The notes under the pieces: model-generated
Told to the model about the DNA's origin: nothing
Database searches by the model: none
What the model saw: only the letters and a program-made list of their open reading frames with translations
Part shown: positions 63,047 to 64,000 of the stretch, one piece after another
Layout of the letters: the number at the start of each line of letters is the position of its first letter
How positions within the stretch are numbered: position 1 is the stretch's first letter
Made by a program: the position numbers and the translations under genes
DNA from: Zygaena filipendulae
Lineage: Eukaryota > Arthropoda > Insecta > Lepidoptera > Zygaenidae
Assembly (NCBI GenBank): GCA_907165275.2
Contig: OU015675.1
Location: 6,775,501-6,839,500 of the forward strand
Length of the DNA stretch: 64,000 nucleotides
Reading direction: 5' to 3'

Positions 63047-63790
63047 TGCAACTCATTTGCGTGGTGTTTTATTTTGCTCCTGAAATATAAAGAAAACCAT
63101 ATAAAAACATGCCTAACATATTTTTATTTTTTAACAATATGAAACCAATAATAATTACTTAATACTCACCATTTTTTATACAATAATTTCAAATTATTAT
63201 TATATTACTAAAGACGAATTCTCCTTCTTAAAGCGCTCTCCACATTCGCGCGTGGTTCGCGCGCGAAGCCGCGAAACACCCGCGAACTATAAGTGTAGAA
63301 TCATGGTTCGCGGGTGTTGAATGTGGACAGACCTTTAATAATGGCGGCTATTCCAATTTGAAAAATTTCGCGGATTGATTTGACGTAGATAATTGAAAAA
63401 TGAAAATGGCGGCGTTCAATGTTGTCATATCACAAAAGTCATGGCATTCACGATTTAATTTTATTGAAATCAATTATTATTTCCGATTAAAGTAATAGTA
63501 AATTAACGCAATTAATTATTTCTAAAGAAAAATAATAACTTCACCTCATAAAAACTACAAAAACAAAAGTATCATTTCCATGAGTTTATGCATGTGGCAA
63601 TGTCGCACTTTATCGATACGCATTTCGATAGGGTGCACCGCCCTATGCTTACATATAGTTGTCAATCTACTAATCAACAATTAATTTTTGTCTCTGGGAG
63701 CTACGGCGATTTAATTATCATTAGAGGTTTTAAGTAGCATTAGTTATGGGCCGATTAACGTTATTTTAATGAACGACTCTGAGTGCGGCG
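63047..63790. other. Right end of the Harbinger element with a GC-rich hairpin
   Basis: 63239-63345 holds an inverted repeat: tccacattcgcgcg and aacacccgcgaac pair with gttcgcgggtgtt and gaatgtgga. This is probably a small nested MITE. The rest is AT-rich and ends in the terminal inverted repeat. Confidence 0.5.
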
Positions 63791-63794
63791 GTTA

Positions 63795-64000
63795 GTGCTT
63801 CTCTACACAATGGATCCACAGTGGCAATTATAAGGTTCTTTAATCTAAACTTATCGCTTTGGACTTTGCTTTGTGTAGTGTATTTACTATTCAATGAAAT
63901 TTGTGTTTAAAATGAAAACCTTTATTCGAGCCAATGTAAAACAACATGGAATCGACTGAAAACGTTCCCATAGATAAAGCAAGCATTGCTTTACACTTCA
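63795..64000. other. Gene C intron sequence resumes after the transposon
   Basis: tctacacaatggatccacag and ttataaggttct match gene A at 38771-38812, just before gene A's His exon. The His exon of gene C is therefore expected shortly beyond base 64000; none is visible up to the edge. Confidence 0.6.

Larger units (their letters stand above)
60426..63791. mobile_element. PIF/Harbinger DNA transposon, 3.4 kb, degraded, in a gene C intron
   Basis: Terminal inverted repeats ccgccgcactcagagtcg and gactctgagtgcggcgg, with TTA on both sides (60423-60425 and 63792-63794). It carries a broken transposase on plus (60695-61256) and a broken Myb/SANT-like gene on minus (62655-63046), the two-gene layout of Harbinger elements. 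Gene A has no such insert: gaacattttttttt at 38754 joins directly to tctacacaatgg. It also contains later retroposon and LINE pieces. It shares its ends with the small MITEs at 9756, 39535 and 45846. Confidence 0.88.

Overview
The window looks like AT-rich nuclear DNA of an insect, most likely a moth or butterfly. It has short exons joined by GT-AG introns and clip-domain serine proteases of the kind used in insect blood (haemolymph) immunity. It is densely filled with transposable elements: a tRNA-headed SINE, a short retroposon tail family that occurs more than 30 times, several MITE families, LINE pieces, a DIRS element and a PIF/Harbinger element. Nothing bacterial is visible, and most open frames longer than 60 codons are chance frames or repeat shadows.

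Layout. Bases 2-1000 are the 3' end of a non-LTR retrotransposon ORF with a zinc-knuckle and restriction-like nuclease end. From 1 kb to 33 kb I see no host gene. That stretch holds repeats: MITEs, SINEs, retroposon tails, a 48-unit 8-bp satellite, a jockey-type LINE remnant and several long perfect hairpins.

From 34.8 kb to the right edge lies a cluster of three clip-domain serine protease genes, all on the minus strand. Gene A (34784-42526) has two clip domains and a complete trypsin-like domain. Gene B (43035-47052) has one clip domain, a complete His-Asp-Ser triad, an odd activation junction, a changed S1-pocket position and a hydrophobic C-terminal tail. Gene C (52109-60109, continuing beyond the window) is a close duplicate of gene A. 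Exon lengths and split-codon phases were checked by hand and join without a break in A and B; the three visible exons of C have the splice phases and, for the two internal ones, the lengths of A. I found no signal-peptide exon for A or B.

The A/C duplication works as a natural empty-site comparison. Since duplication, gene C has gained a DIRS-type tyrosine-recombinase retrotransposon (53071-58676, with inverted terminal repeats and an internal complementary region) in one intron, and a 3.4-kb PIF/Harbinger element (60426-63791, TTA target duplication, decayed transposase and Myb/SANT genes) in another. A and C also carry the same SINE family inserted independently about 75 bp apart, and A has a MITE whose empty site can be read in C.

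Between B and C lie a LINE remnant cut by a near-perfect palindromic MITE with a recognisable target duplication, a TIR element, and another copy of a MITE family in which most copies carry two TGACGTCA palindromes. The clip proteases probably act as secreted zymogens in a proteolytic cascade (prophenoloxidase or Toll type); this rests on family resemblance only.
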